Made by a program: the position numbers and the translations under genes
Shown: piece after piece, positions 50,389 to 62,130 of the stretch
How the letters are laid out: the number at the start of each line of letters is the position of its first letter
Numbering within the stretch: position 1 is the stretch's first letter
The notes under the pieces: model-generated
The model's database searches: none
Told to the model about the DNA's origin: nothing
Seen by the model: the letters and a program-made list of their open reading frames with translations, nothing else
Assembly: GCA_034509755.1 (NCBI GenBank)
Contig: CM067555.1
Span: 3,232,142-3,296,141, forward strand
Direction of reading: 5' to 3'
DNA: 64,000 nucleotides
Origin: Anisodus tanguticus
Lineage: Eukaryota; Streptophyta; Magnoliopsida; Solanales; Solanaceae

Positions 50389-50999
50389 TAGGTTTGAATG
50401 TGTCCTAGGATGTGTCTCGGACTGTAGAGCTGTGTCTAGTGGAGTCTTCCTTGTGCAACATGATTGAAAGACTCCCAGGACATTTATAAGTATTTCTCAT
50501 TCTTCTTGATTCTAGATTGTGCAACATAGCTTTAACTTCCTCTAGGATCATTCTAACATGTCAGTTGGTTCGTGCCTCCCGAAAATGGCTCTAACTGCTA
50601 ACCAAGTGAACAAGGTTGTTATGGAGCTCACATTGAATGTAGTGTATAGTGTGATAGGTGGTACATAGTTGCTAGAATCTGATTGTAGGTGATTGGTGGA
50701 TATATGGTGATTGTAGGATGTGGTTGTTAATAAATTAAGACAAGTATAGAAAATGAAGTAGTCCTAATTATAGGAAAAACTCTGCCAAAATCTTGTTAGG
50801 CTTAAGAGATTAATTAAGATGTGATATGTTTAAAGTACCAAAGGTTAGGATGAAGGGAACATTCGAGGGTCTCTCGTAGTGGATTAAGAATTATTGTACA
50901 TTAAGGCTATATTTTTATTGGGTTAAATGATCTGTGTTGCTGGTCATATTTGGCACCTGAAGGTCGAACATCAAAAGGCTTGGTGATCTGGCCCAAAAT
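50389..50999 (+). other. Remnant 5' interior of the Ty3 element
   Basis: Non-coding leader and rearranged sequence where gag, protease and reverse transcriptase would be expected. A piece CGTGCCTCCCGAAAATGGCT near 50569 may be a trace of a gag start, but no domain was identified. Confidence 0.5.
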
Positions 51000-52089
51000 A
51001 TCGAGATTCCTCAATGGAAGTGGGAGATAATTAATATGGACTATGTAGTGGGTTTACCTAGCACAATGGCCATGTTTGATTTTATTTGGGTGATTGTGGA
51101 CAGACTCACAAAGTCCGCACATTTTTTGCATGTAAAGTCGACTACTACTGCAGCAAATTATGCCAAGCTATATTTGAATGAGATAGTGAGATTGTATGGG
51201 ATTCCGACATCCATCATGTCCGAAAGAGGTACGTAATTCACTGCTCATTTCTGGAAACCATTTCAAAAAGGTATAGAAACTCGAGTAAATTTGAGCACTG
51301 CCTTCCATCCTCAAAAGGATGGGCAAACAGAGAGGACTATTGAACTCTAAAAAACATGTTGAGTGCTTATGTGATTGAGTTTGGAGGTAATTTGGATGAA
51401 CATCTACCTCTCGTAGAGTTTGCTTACAACAACAATTATCAAGCGAGTATTGAGACTGCTCCTTCTGAAACACTTTATGAGAAGCATTGTAGATCTCCAA
51501 TTGAGTAGTTTGAACCCACCGAAGTAGAGTTATTGGGTCCTGATTCAGTTCACGAAGAAATCGAGAAGGTGAATCTCATTGTGCAATGACTAAAGACAGC
51601 TCAAAGTCGACAAAAGTCTTATACAAACATAAGGCGTCGGGAGCTGGAGTTTGATGTCGGTGACAAGGTATTCTTTAAAGTATCACCAATGAAAGGAGTA
51701 ATGCGGTTTGGTAGGAGGGGTAAGCTCAGCCCTTGTTTTATTGAACTTTGCAAAATTGTGAGAAGATTGAGAACGTGGCCAACGAGTTGAAATTATCATC
51801 CGAGATGGATATGGTACATGTCGTATTTCACATTTTTATGTTAAGGTTGTATAAACCTGATCCTTCTCTTATCCTGCCTCATGAAGAGATTAAAGTCAAT
51901 GAGGGATTGTCTCACGAAGAAGAACCTGTGCAAATCTTAGATCGACAAATTAGGAAGTTGAGAATAAAAGATGTAGCTTCGGTTAAAGTTCTGTGGCGAA
52001 ACCATAATACCAAAGAAGCGACCTGGAAAGTGGAGGAGGACATGAAGAGAAGATACCCTCACTTATTCCCTATACCAGGTATGTGTTGA
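51000..52089 (+). pseudogene. Ty3 integrase and chromodomain remnant
   Basis: 51036-51236 encodes the integrase core: MDYVVGLPSTMAMFDFIWVI with the first catalytic Asp, VDRLTKSAHFL and YGIPTSIMSERGT, where the second catalytic Asp of the usual SDRGT has become Glu, then a stop. Pieces of the rest of the core follow in shifted frames (FAYNNNYQASIE near 51420). 51748-52089 is open and ends with a chromodomain-like segment (VKVLWRNHNTKEATWKVEED, then MKRRYPHLF). The chromodomain points to the chromovirus branch (Tekay/Del-like). Reverse transcriptase and RNase H are absent, so this is an internally deleted, dead copy. Confidence 0.9.
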
Positions 52090-52332
52090 ATCTTTTGATC
52101 ATAAAAAATGTGCGATAATATAGACTAAATGTGTGAATCCCTTATTTCATATTTAGGCTTGTTTGATGTAGTTGTGGGGATCCCAACGAGGATCACGTGA
52201 CTATTGTTAGGATGTTAGCAGTGTTTTATTAAATGATAGCTTGCAATACATCAGAACTTGAAGAAATGATCTGTAAACTTGAGGTTTAGTGGAAATCTTA
52301 GGCCATAACTCTCATTCGAGAACGAATGATCC

Positions 52333-52344
52333 TGGGAGGGGGAT
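52333..52344 (+). promoter_or_regulatory. Polypurine tract
   Basis: GGGAGGGGGATAA directly before the 3' LTR start TGTAACA at 52347. Confidence 0.8.
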
Positions 52345-54454
52345 AATGTAACACTCAGTAAATATGGACTAGGTGTGAATATGTTAAATGAGTATTTAGG
52401 TGACATTAGACATACGAAGTCCCATCAAAATGAGTTTGAATGAAAATAGTTGATTTAAGATCAAGTCTAATATAGAGGTGCATAAGATTCGATAGAATCG
52501 ACTAAGTTTACGATAGATCTAACTTCCATCCCATATCCGTGAACATTCATTGAGAATTTGGGAAAACTTGATTAGTGAAAGTTGTAGACCTTTAAAATAC
52601 CTTTCCAACTATATAAGGTGGATCTCCAACTGGCCTATGAGTAAAATGTTATGACCATTTTAATGAAAAGTCACATAGTAGTCCACTAGACCGATATGCC
52701 TCACAGATCGCGTTTGCAGCACATTTTGGATGCATTTTAACCCCGAAAGTACCAAGTATTCTATTTTGTTATGCGTTTGGAAATGCTCCAGCGTTTCCCA
52801 TTATGTGGCACAGAATGCCAAAAGTAGAACGGTTCCGCCTGTATAAAAAAGCCAGAATGTGAAATTTTCTTAAACCTTTCATTCCATTTCGTTTTGGATG
52901 CCTGTTTGAGAGAAAACAACCCTAAAGCTTCCCCAAAACATCTAAGGTAATTTTTTAATCAATTTTCATCATTATTATATCAATCTAACATCAAATTAAC
53001 ACTAGTTCATCCTTCAAAATCCTTAGATTCTTGAAACTGAAGAAAAAGAAGTTGAGGGAACATTTGAGAATTCTCTTGAAGGTAAGACCTTTGACCCTTT
53101 ATGATGTTATTTAAGGGACTTATACTAATATAGGGTAATAGAAGTGATGTGAATCCACGAGTGAATTCTTGGGGATCTAGAACACGTTTTTTAGCACGAA
53201 AAAAGTCATAGTTTTTCGATAAGGATAGGAATTCTTGGAATTTGATTAAAGTTCTAAATTTTATCATTAATAATTATTGTAGAACTATTATTGAATTTGG
53301 AGAAACATGTTTGCTAGCTTTTAGCGGTACTTAAGGTATGTCTCTTTCCGAACACACTTTTCAACTTTAAAAAATATTTTCTTCGGCAATGGTTCGTGTG
53401 CGCGAAGGACAAGCCCGCATTGAACCTTACGTGTATTATATTATCTATATGTATGCATGATTTTTCTATAAAGGGATGGTTGGAACTATGCTATGAAACG
53501 TTAATCGTTGAATATGCTTTGCCCTATAAGGGATGGTTTAAACATGATTTCAAAAGCTTAATCTTTAATGTGTTTTGCTCTATGAATGGGTTCATTGAAA
53601 TTGATTATTGATTGAACTTGGTTTCTAAATCGATAAATGACATTGGTATACCTCTACTAACGGGATGATGAACATAATCCATAATGACTCATTCGACTTT
53701 CATGCTATGTTTCACATCCCAAACCTGACCCTGGACGTAACAAACATCCGAAACTATGAACAACACCGGAAACACCTTATGAATTAATACTATCAAGTTC
53801 GTGCTTAGTCTTTCATTAATAAATTCAATTAAGTTATAAATAACTAAGTAAAGATCATGGTCACAATTTACGAAACAAAATTAGCGAAAGTATATCATAA
53901 ATAAGTTATAAAAAATGTAGCAACACCCATGAGAGTCGAATGACGACCTTAACCAAATACCCACAAAACAACGTCTATCTATGAAACCTCTAAGATGATA
54001 AAAAGAAATAGTCTAACTTCAGGACGTAGTCTGAAAACTAATACTAATAAAATAAAGATAGAACGGTGCCCCACGAACAATCACGAACCTGCTATTCTTC
54101 GTTACCTGACACACCATAAAAAGCAATAATGGTATGCCTGAGTACTGGGTACTCAGTGAGTGTCTCCGGGATAATAAATAATATAAAATAATATAATATT
54201 AAGTGGTAAAATGATGTAAGTAAAACAGTTCGAAATTCAGAGATAAAACAGTTCACCAAACTTAGAGAAATCATTAAAAGAGAATTGAATCACTTTCAAT
54301 CCATTATGCTATTTCTCAATATTAAGTCTTCCATTTATGAACTTAAGATCAACATCAAGTCACTCACGAACAACTAAAATTATGTCAATATAAGCCAAGT
54401 CAATGAATGAAGGGATGACCATTAAGGTTTCCTAAAACCGCATAGAAGCATCAC

Positions 54455-54765
54455 ATCGGGGTTGTCACCCATGATGGCTATTCTTCCTCCTGAATAGCTA
54501 GGCAAAACTACATCGGGGTGATTGATCCTCGATGACTATTTTCCCTCTCGAATAGCTAAAAAATCCTACTGGAGCTATAGTCCCTCGATGACTATCCTTC
54601 CTCCCAAATAGCTACACAAACTACACCGGGGCTATTGTCCCTCGATGGCTATCCTTCCTCATGAATAGCTAGGCAAACCACACCAGGACTATTGTCCCTC
54701 AATGACTATCCTTTCCTTTCGAATAGATAGGCAAACCACATTAGTATTCATAGTGACTACCCTTA
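54455..54765 (-). repeat. ~60-bp repeats inside the solo LTR
   Basis: Five degenerate units, each with GGCTATCCTTCCTC-type and GAATAGCTAGGCAAAC-type boxes followed by CACCGGGGCTATTGTCCCTC. The corresponding part of the plus-strand LTRs (49430-49590 and 56270-56430) has about three. Confidence 0.8.
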
Positions 54766-55090
54766 CTTCCAAGTAGCTAAGTCAAACACAACCAATAGAA
54801 TCATGGCAAAATAGCCGAATCACAATCATAGCATAGAAGCCGAATCACTTATTATGAATTATATTCACCATCTCGTTATTAGGGTACGTCAAGTAATTTA
54901 TGAGTTTAAAAACCAAGTTCATGTCATTAAATAAGTTCTAAGTTCAATAAACCATATTCATAAAGAAAAATACATGAAATATCCAAGCTTTCAAAAATCA
55001 AGTTCAATCCGTTCCTTATCGGGTAAATCACATTTAGAGTTTATAGCTTTATACACTAGTTTCAATACGCTTTGATAAGAGAAATCATGA

Positions 55091-55094
<4 letters not shown>

Positions 55095-55120
<26 letters not shown>
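55095..55120. repeat. (AT)n microsatellite
   Basis: About 12 uninterrupted AT dinucleotides inside the solo LTR. Confidence 0.95.
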
Positions 55121-55122
<2 letters not shown>

Positions 55123-56940
55123 ATACACCTAAGGCTCCATGAGGGCTTTCCCCTCACTCACATGACACCTTGCCAAAAAAACCATTTTTAAAGGTTGAAA
55201 AGTGTGTTCGAAAAGAGACATACAAATCACGTTTATAGTCAAAAGGGATTTTCAAAAGAGACATACCTCCAATCCCGATAATATGCTATCAAATGAAATA
55301 TCTAAGGTTCAACAATCACTCTACAATGGATTTAGATGAGAAAGATTAAAACTTTATTCAATTCTACGAGTTTTCTCACTAATTCGAAAACTAGGGATTT
55401 TTCCAAGCCTTGGAACTTGTTCTTCAACCTCATAAGAATCATTCGTGGATCCTAATCCCATAATATACTTCATAATAGCCTAATAATATTTAACAATATC
55501 AGAAAAATAAGAGGTCTTACCTTTTAGACGAAATCCCACACACCCCTTCTTCTCATTCCTTGAGTTTTCAAGAATCTAGGGTTTGGAAAGATGAACTAGT
55601 ATCAAACAAGAATGAATTCATTGTATAATTGATATGAATGGATTAGTAACTCACCTTAGGGTTTGAGAGAGGTCTATATGGTTATTTTCCTCCAAAAGTT
55701 AATCTAAAACGAAGTGAGAAAGAGTTATGAAGAGGTTTTGAACATATAAAATTCGGAACTAGTAAAATAGGTCGAGCCATGGAACAAATGGGCTTGTGAT
55801 ATTCTTGTGTGTCACACACCCATCGCATGTTCCACTGACAGTGAGATTTTAGAAACAAGTTTCTTGCGCTATGCTCGTGCGATGCATGAGGGCTCTGATG
55901 CTCAGTAAAATGGAATTAAATCCTAAACCAGGGCTCAAATTTAACTCCACAATATATGGTTGGAAAGGTATTTCAAAGATATACAACTTTCATGTTTTGA
56001 TTTTTCTCATATTCCCAACGTAACTATCCGAAAACTAGGCAAAGGTGAAAATTACCTCAGACTTAGACAAATTTAAGAACTTTTACTAACTCCCTTACTT
56101 GGGTTGACTTCAAAACGACCATCTATCACTCGAATTCATCCATAGGATTTACATAACTAAACTGACACATCAACACTCATTTAATTCCTTCACACTTAAC
56201 CCGAATATATGGAATGTCACATTATGATTGTGATTAGACTATTATGCCATGATTTATTTTGTTTGTGCTTGGCTTAGCTACTCGGGAGGAAGGATAGTCA
56301 CTATGGATCCTAGTGGGGTTCGCTTAGACATTCAGGAGGAAGAGTGGTCATCAAAGATTAGTAGCCCCGGTGTGGTCTTTCCCTAGCTATTCGGGAGGAA
56401 AGATAGCCATCGTGGGCTGATAGCCCGGATATGGTGCTTTTATTCAGTTTAGAGAACCTTATGTGGTCATCCCTTCATTATATTGATTTGGGCCTGTATT
56501 AGCATGAATGTGACTGTCCGTGAGTTATTTTACAGACGATCTTGAGTTCATAAATGGGAGACATAAATGTGGTAAATGACATAATAAGTTGAAGTGGATT
56601 TATTTCTTCTATAATGGTTTCCACTAATGGTTTTACTAAGTTTGATGATTTATTATATCTCTGAATTTTGAACAGTTTTCATTGACACGGTTTTACCAAT
56701 TCTTATTATATTATTTTGTTATATTAACCATTGTCCCGGAGACACTCACTGAGTACCCAATACTCATGCATACCATCGTTGTTTTTATGGTGTATCAGGT
56801 AAAGAAGAGCAAGTTCGTGATACGGGTGCGGAATAGGAGAACTTGCTGCTCTCCAGACTATTTGGTGAGCCCACATGCTCGGGACACCTCTCTATCTTCA
56901 TTTATTTATTTTAGTTTTCGGGCTGTGTTCCGATGTTAGA

Positions 56941-58230
56941 TGTTTACACCTAATTTTGTCCCATCTTTTCCGATATTTATTTGCAATTTTAAATATTTTA
57001 ACACTTCATAACAATTTTAATATATATATAAGGCTTTTAATATCGTTATTTATTCTCATTTATATCATTATTTATTATTATTATTATTCACATTTTACTA
57101 TCATTTGCCTTTTAAAATCATAATCATAATTTTACCCTAACACTCCATGTTATTTTATTTTCGCAAAAATGCATCGCATTTGTTATTCTAATTAAACATT
57201 AAGCATTCCGTAAATATTATATTTTTATTTATTATCACATCGTTATATTTTATATAAATAATTTTACATTCTTTCTTCAAAACATTTTTAAACTTTTTTT
57301 TATTTTAACCCACAACTCATTTTTCCTTAAACCCAAAATATTTTTTACCAACCCACCACAAAATTGACCCGACTGACCACCCTCCAAACCAAACCTGTCG
57401 GCCCACACCCCAAGCCCAACCGGATACAAACCCATCTCCCCTTTATTTTCCTAAATCCCCAAACCAAACAAAACCTTACACTCTTTCACCCTCCCCATTA
57501 GTCGCCGCACCCCATACCCCACACCCCCACATCGCCGGTCACCTCACCCATTGCCATGACCAACCCCAGACACCACCACACCCCCATCACTTCAATCCAC
57601 ACCATTATCCCGTAAAATCCGCAACCCATACCTCCAAAATCGCTTCCAAAATCATGTTTTTTTTTACCCTTTTATTTGAATTTCAAACTCGTTTTGGGGG
57701 GTTAAGCCATCTATAAAACCCCCCTTTGTTTATTCATTTGGAGGGGGCTGATTTTCGGTGTTAAAAAAAAGGAGGATTTTGGGAAGCCGAAATTTAGGGT
57801 TCAATCTTGAAGTTCGAAATTCAAAATTTAAGATTCTCTTAAGGTTTGTATTGTTTTCTTTTGTGGTGTTCTTCATCTTAAGGAGTCCGAAAATGTTAAG
57901 TTAATATTATTAGGTTTTGGTGATGAAGAATCTGGAATTTTGCCTTCTTCACTGTTCGATTTCGGGTCTGGTCGGGTCGACCAGAAATCCTGGTCAATGT
58001 TCATTGTTCTATCGGGTTGGGTCAGCCCGGTCGAGTAAATTTCCAGATTTTTGTCTTCAATATTTTGTTGTTGGTTATCTAAAATTTTGAGAAAAACTGA
58101 TTCGGGTCGGGTAATCGATAATCGTAATCGGTCAAGTCGATCCGGATCGAGGAAATTTTAGATTTTTTTTGTGTTCGATTATATATATTTCAAACTTGTT
58201 GGTTATAACGAAAATTCAATATATATATAA
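56941..58230 (+). mobile_element. Ogre/Tat-like LTR, 5' fragment
   Basis: Aligns with 42962 onward: TGTTTACACCTAATTTTGTC, the TTATTATTATTATTCACATT tract, a Pro/CCGG-rich stretch and a TATA box CTATAAAACC at 57711. The match fades after about 57800, where this copy has its own GGTCGGGTCGACC repeats. It ends before the virus-like element. Confidence 0.65.
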
Positions 58231-58692
58231 ATTAAAGGATAATTGAAGAATGCAGAGAGTAAATAAAGTACAACTTACAATTCAAGGTTCCAGTTATGGA
58301 AACCATGGATCACAAGGTTCTGCAGGAATTTAAATCAAATAGGCGGTTGAACCGGCCAAGTATTTAATGCAGGAATTTAAAGAATTTAAATGCATAAAGT
58401 ATTTTAAAAGATTAGGCGGTATTACCGTCCATAATCGTATTTATATAAAATTGGAATTTTACAAAGATAATTATCAAGGAGATGAACCTTGGGTATTTCA
58501 GGGGTATTTGGATCATATGATATGTGTCATATGATATGGGTCATATGAACTGAATCATATGGGTATTTAGAGAAGGTATTTAAGGTATTTTAATCCTAAC
58601 CTAAAGGGGGATTTCTGTAAGGACTCTCAATGAAAGAACTTAGAAGAAACTTGAAAGAAAAAAGCTTGTGTTCCTATGGGAGGGGGAGTCTC

Positions 58693-58790
58693 ATTTTATA
58701 GGAGTTTTACATAGGAATAGGAATTTGACTATTCATTTAACTATTCACCCGCATCACTATTCATCCGCGTCACTATTCATCCGAGTGGAG
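58693..58790 (-). promoter_or_regulatory. TATA box with three 16-bp TGACG-type repeats upstream
   Basis: Minus strand: CCTATAAAATGAGAC (TATA at 58700-58693). Upstream, 58790-58742 holds three tandem 16-bp units, GGATGAATAGTGACGC and variants; one keeps TGACG and another reads TGATG. TGACG pairs are the as-1 motif bound by plant TGA factors and are found in caulimovirus promoters. The position, downstream of the coding region on the coding strand, fits a U3-type or terminally redundant promoter. Activity is inferred only. Confidence 0.5.
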
Positions 58791-59274
58791 AATCACTGTT
58801 CTTCCTTTTGGCATTTTCTCGAATTATTGCGGAGAATCTTTGCTTTTGCTTTTTCTTTTTGAAAGTGGCTTTTTCCTGCACTTTCTTTTGTCGGGCATCT
58901 TCTTTTGTCGGGGAATTCCACTCCGGGTATTTTGAATTCTTTTGGCAATTTTGTTCAGAATCCACTATTGCCAAATACTGGACTGTCTTCATTCTCAATC
59001 TCTGGTTCTTCTTCTTCTGACGAAGAGCCTTGTTTGGATGAAGATGGTGCAAATTTCATAATTATGGCTTGCATTTCTTCCGGAGTTTTGGTCTGCTGCA
59101 AGCATTGAAGCCATCTCGGGATTTTTGTGAAAGGAACTGGGTTTGCTCCTTTGTTTGTAGTGGTGCGGTGACCTTTGTGAGGACGCCTGTAAGGGAATGG
59201 GTTTTTGGGTATCTAACCATTCCCTGGACTTTTGGTGGTGCGAGACTTTTGGGTATTTTAAAGCTATCCCACCA

Positions 59275-61500
59275 TCAAATTTTGAACCTTCTTCGGATAA
59301 TAGGAATTTTATCTTCCGAATAGTCTACGAACCATGTAAAAACCCATGGTAAGTGGAATTTTGTGTGAAAAAGGTGTAGAGGCACAAATCTTTTTTCGTC
59401 CTCGGAGGGTTTGAACTGGGATTTAAAGAGGCCGAAGGATTTAGTGACTTCTGGTTTTTGTATGTCTATGGTGGATCCAAATTGTTCCCACCATGAGTTC
59501 CACCATGTTGGAAATTGTGATGGAGCACATGAGGTATCAAAATGAAAAAGCCAAGTGTGGCTTAGGCTGGTATTTTGTATAAAAAATGAATTGAACCAAG
59601 CTTGTTGGTAATCCCAGTAATTAAAAGGAATATCAAAGAATGGTTCATTTTTGTGGGTGTCTGGGAAATTTAGTAGTTGTGACAGGTCATTCCCCCAATC
59701 AATAGGAGCAATTACGCTGAGAATTTTGCAAATTGAATAAGAGGGATCCGGGTTTTTCTTGAAAAAATTATTTTTAATTGTTGCTGATCCTGATATTTCC
59801 AGGATAGCCTGATAAAAATATGGGGTTTTTAAAATATCCCATGATTTATAAAAACACTTTTGTCCAAAATAATTTTGTAATGCTAAAAAAGGGTCTTCAT
59901 TAAAATATCCTTTTTCAAGAGTTACAATATTTTGAAAAAATGGTTTTACGAAAAATGTGGGAGCGGATTTTTGGGGACTTGTGGTACCACAAGTTGATTT
60001 TTTGAAAATTGTTTTTGAGAAAGGTTTTTTGAAGATTCTCCTTTCTCGATTTTTATAAAATTTTGAGAGGTTTTTTCCTCTCCCGAGCTTTGGGCAACTT
60101 CTTGTTTGGTATTTTGGAGTTGCATCAATGCCTGATGTACTTCTGGTGAATTTGCCAGGAGTTGTAGGAGTTTTTCCGCCGTCATTTCGGTGTTTTTTGT
60201 GCGGATGCAAAGCAATATTTTCCTTTTCTTCTTTCACTACAATGTCATACCATGACGGTTTTTCAGGGAATTTTTCTTTTCTTCTTTTGAGGGTTTCTCG
60301 GAGCCATGGAATTTGATTGTTGTTGTCGGTAACAACGGGTGTATTTATTGGCGGAGGAGGTAATTCTTCTTTTCTTTTTTGGAGTAATGCTCCGCACATC
60401 GCATGGTAACGATCTTGTCCCGATTCTTTCATGTCCTTTACGGATATTTTTCTTTGAAACCCGGACATTGCGGCAAAGGCGATGTTGATAGGACATTTTC
60501 GATGTATCTCGGTATTGGAAGTCTGTGGATTTTTATAGGGATATTGACAGGGTATTTCTGTGCTGTTGCTGGTTTTGTAAACCTGTGGGTTTCTTCTCCT
60601 GTTTTCGGATAAACCACTGGCTAAAAAACTATCAGAAACAATTTTGTAAAAATTATTTTTGAATGCATTTTTCAAAAGTTTTTTATATGCAAAGGAATCA
60701 AATAATTCATAGGAACATTTATCGTATTTTGCAAGGGACTCAGAATTTTGATAAAAATTATTTCTTAATTCTCCTAGGTGACAAGAATAATTTTTAATCA
60801 AATCAAGGTCTCTAGTTTTAGGTTTTTTCAAGAAAGGGAATTTTAAATTCTTTCTATTGGAATCAAAAGAGATAAAATCATTATCGACCTTATAAGGGGT
60901 GATAAGATTAATAAATGGTGTCCCTAAGATGACTGAATTGTGAATGTCTTTTACTAAGACAAACGACGTCGTAATAGAAACTCCGTTAATGATAACAGAC
61001 GCATTGGTCTGGGAATTGATTTCTAGCTTTGTATTATTGGCGGCCGCTAGAGTTTCCTGGGTATTTTCATGGAATTGATTAGGTACTAAACCTGTTTTTA
61101 TACAATTCAAATCTGCACCGGTGTCAAAAAGAGCAATAGTAGTAATCCTAAAATTGCCTGGGAATTTAAGAGTTATCTGAACAAGGTATTTTTTGGACGT
61201 GATCTGTCGTAAGACAGCAAGGAATTCTTGTGGGACCTCTTCAATGAAAGGGTTGTCAGGAGGTTCGCCTGGATCTTCAGAGTCGGAATAGTCTGGCTCA
61301 GAACTGGATTCAGATTTATCCTGGGTTTTTGAAAGGAGTTTTTTCAATAGATGAGAGTCTTGATCCTGTTTTTCTTGTAGAGCCTTGATCTCTACTTTGA
61401 TTTGTTTCACATCCCTCTGGAGTCCTAAAATTGGGGTTTCCTTGGATTCTTGTATCCCTTTACCCTTTTTCAGGATTTTTGTCAAATCGTAGGTATTTTT
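59275..61500 (-). CDS. Aspartic protease plus aromatic-rich domain of unknown function
   Basis: One frame, open for about 740 codons to TGA at 59275. (The open frame extends upstream to 61647, but its first ~46 codons are out of register with the preceding protein.) First a coiled-coil-like acidic part (KQIKVEIKALQEKQ). Then the protease with ALFDTGADLNCI (about 61107-61142) and SVILGTPFI, the two halves of a retroviral-type aspartic protease. After a Lys/Asn-rich part comes MSGFQRKISVKDMKESGQDR (near 60465-60406), a possible start of a separate mature protein. The last 250 residues are rich in Trp, Phe and Tyr: FNYWDYQQAWFNSFF, FPTWWNSWWEQFG, LPWVFTWFVDY. I recall similar unnamed sequences in many plant genomes but know no function. 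No reverse transcriptase motif is present. Confidence 0.75.
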   Translation of the reverse strand, partial: KNTYDLTKILKKGKGIQESKETPILGLQRDVKQIKVEIKALQEKQDQDSHLLKKLLSKTQDKSESSSEPDYSDSEDPGEPPDNPFIEEVPQEFLAVLRQITSKKYLVQITLKFPGNFRITTIALFDTGADLNCIKTGLVPNQFHENTQETLAAANNTKLEINSQTNASVIINGVSITTSFVLVKDIHNSVILGTPFINLITPYKVDNDFISFDSNRKNLKFPFLKKPKTRDLDLIKNYSCHLGELRNNFYQNSESLAKYDKCSYELFDSFAYKKLLKNAFKNNFYKIVSDSFLASGLSENRRRNPQVYKTSNSTEIPCQYPYKNPQTSNTEIHRKCPINIAFAAMSGFQRKISVKDMKESGQDRYHAMCGALLQKRKEELPPPPINTPVVTDNNNQIPWLRETLKRRKEKFPEKPSWYDIVVKEEKENIALHPHKKHRNDGGKTPTTPGKFTRSTSGIDATPKYQTRSCPKLGRGKNLSKFYKNRERRIFKKPFSKTIFKKSTCGTTSPQKSAPTFFVKPFFQNIVTLEKGYFNEDPFLALQNYFGQKCFYKSWDILKTPYFYQAILEISGSATIKNNFFKKNPDPSYSICKILSVIAPIDWGNDLSQLLNFPDTHKNEPFFDIPFNYWDYQQAWFNSFFIQNTSLSHTWLFHFDTSCAPSQFPTWWNSWWEQFGSTIDIQKPEVTKSFGLFKSQFKPSEDEKRFVPLHLFHTKFHLPWVFTWFVDYSEDKIPIIRRRFKI

Positions 61501-62130
61501 GGAGGTGTTTGGCAAAATTGATATTTGAAATCTTTTTTCTCGTCGGCAAAAGATTTGAGGAGTTTGTTCAAATAATCCTTTTGGTGTTCGACGTCTACGT
61601 GCTGAACCATTTCTAACATGAATTCTTGATCCTTGGTTAAAACACAAACGATTTTTCCCTTACCCTTATCGGAATATTCAGAAGAACTTGTTGTAAGCAG
61701 TTCATCAATTTGAAGGGCTTTGTTGTCTTCAGAAGACAGAGAAAAGTAGTCAGGTTCTGACTCGGCATTTGAATCGGAGGAATCAATGAGAAGATGGGAG
61801 ATTTTCTGGGTGACATCGTCATCGAGTCTCAATTCTTGTATTTACTTTGTTGTATCTCGATGTATGTCCTTTTTTGTTACACTTGTAACAAGTAATGTTC
61901 TTGTATTTGGAATCAGCTTTTTTGATATTCGGTTTTTTGAAACGTTGAGTATTTTTGTAAGGATTTTTGTAATACTCTTCGTTGGATTTCTTTGAAATCT
62001 CTCTTTTTGTAACCTCGAGAAGTACTCTTAAGAGATTTACTTGTTTTTGATACAATCTCCCGTGCAAGTTTGGAAGAAGGTTTTGAAAAATTTGGATCAA
62101 ACTTGTTTGCAAAAGATTCCAAGTTCGCAC
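61500..62130 (-). pseudogene. Frameshifted linker with damaged zinc knuckle
   Basis: The continuation of the capsid-like frame is spread over at least three frames. 62122-61913 is Lys/Ser-rich. 62130-61819 carries CYKCNKKGHTSRY followed by Asn where a CX2CX4HX4C knuckle needs its last Cys. 61832-61482 is acidic and Ser-rich. Each break is a small indel. As it stands, no single protein joins capsid and protease. Confidence 0.75.

Larger units (their letters stand above)
53707..56222 (-). mobile_element. Solo LTR of a related family, inverted
   Basis: On the minus strand it starts TGTGACATTCCATATATTCG and ends near GTTTGGGATGTGAAACA, and it contains the family landmarks seen in the host LTR (ACTCACTGAGTACCCAGTAC, TGTGTCAGGTAACGAAG). 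Both ends lie inside the 3' LTR. Flanking CTATG and TTATG are a possible imperfect 5-bp target duplication. No interior sequence, so it is a solo LTR about 2.5 kb long. Confidence 0.75.
52347..56940 (+). mobile_element. 3' LTR of the Ty3 element, interrupted and truncated
   Basis: 52347-53706 matches the 5' LTR from its first base; 56223-56940 resumes the match (ATTGTGATTAGACTATTATG against 49372 onward, then CCTAGCTATTCGGGAGG). The break contains a related LTR in opposite orientation. The right part stops at 56940, where TGTTTACACCTAATTTTG, an Ogre-like LTR start, begins. TATA-like GTATAAAAAA at 52841. Confidence 0.8.
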
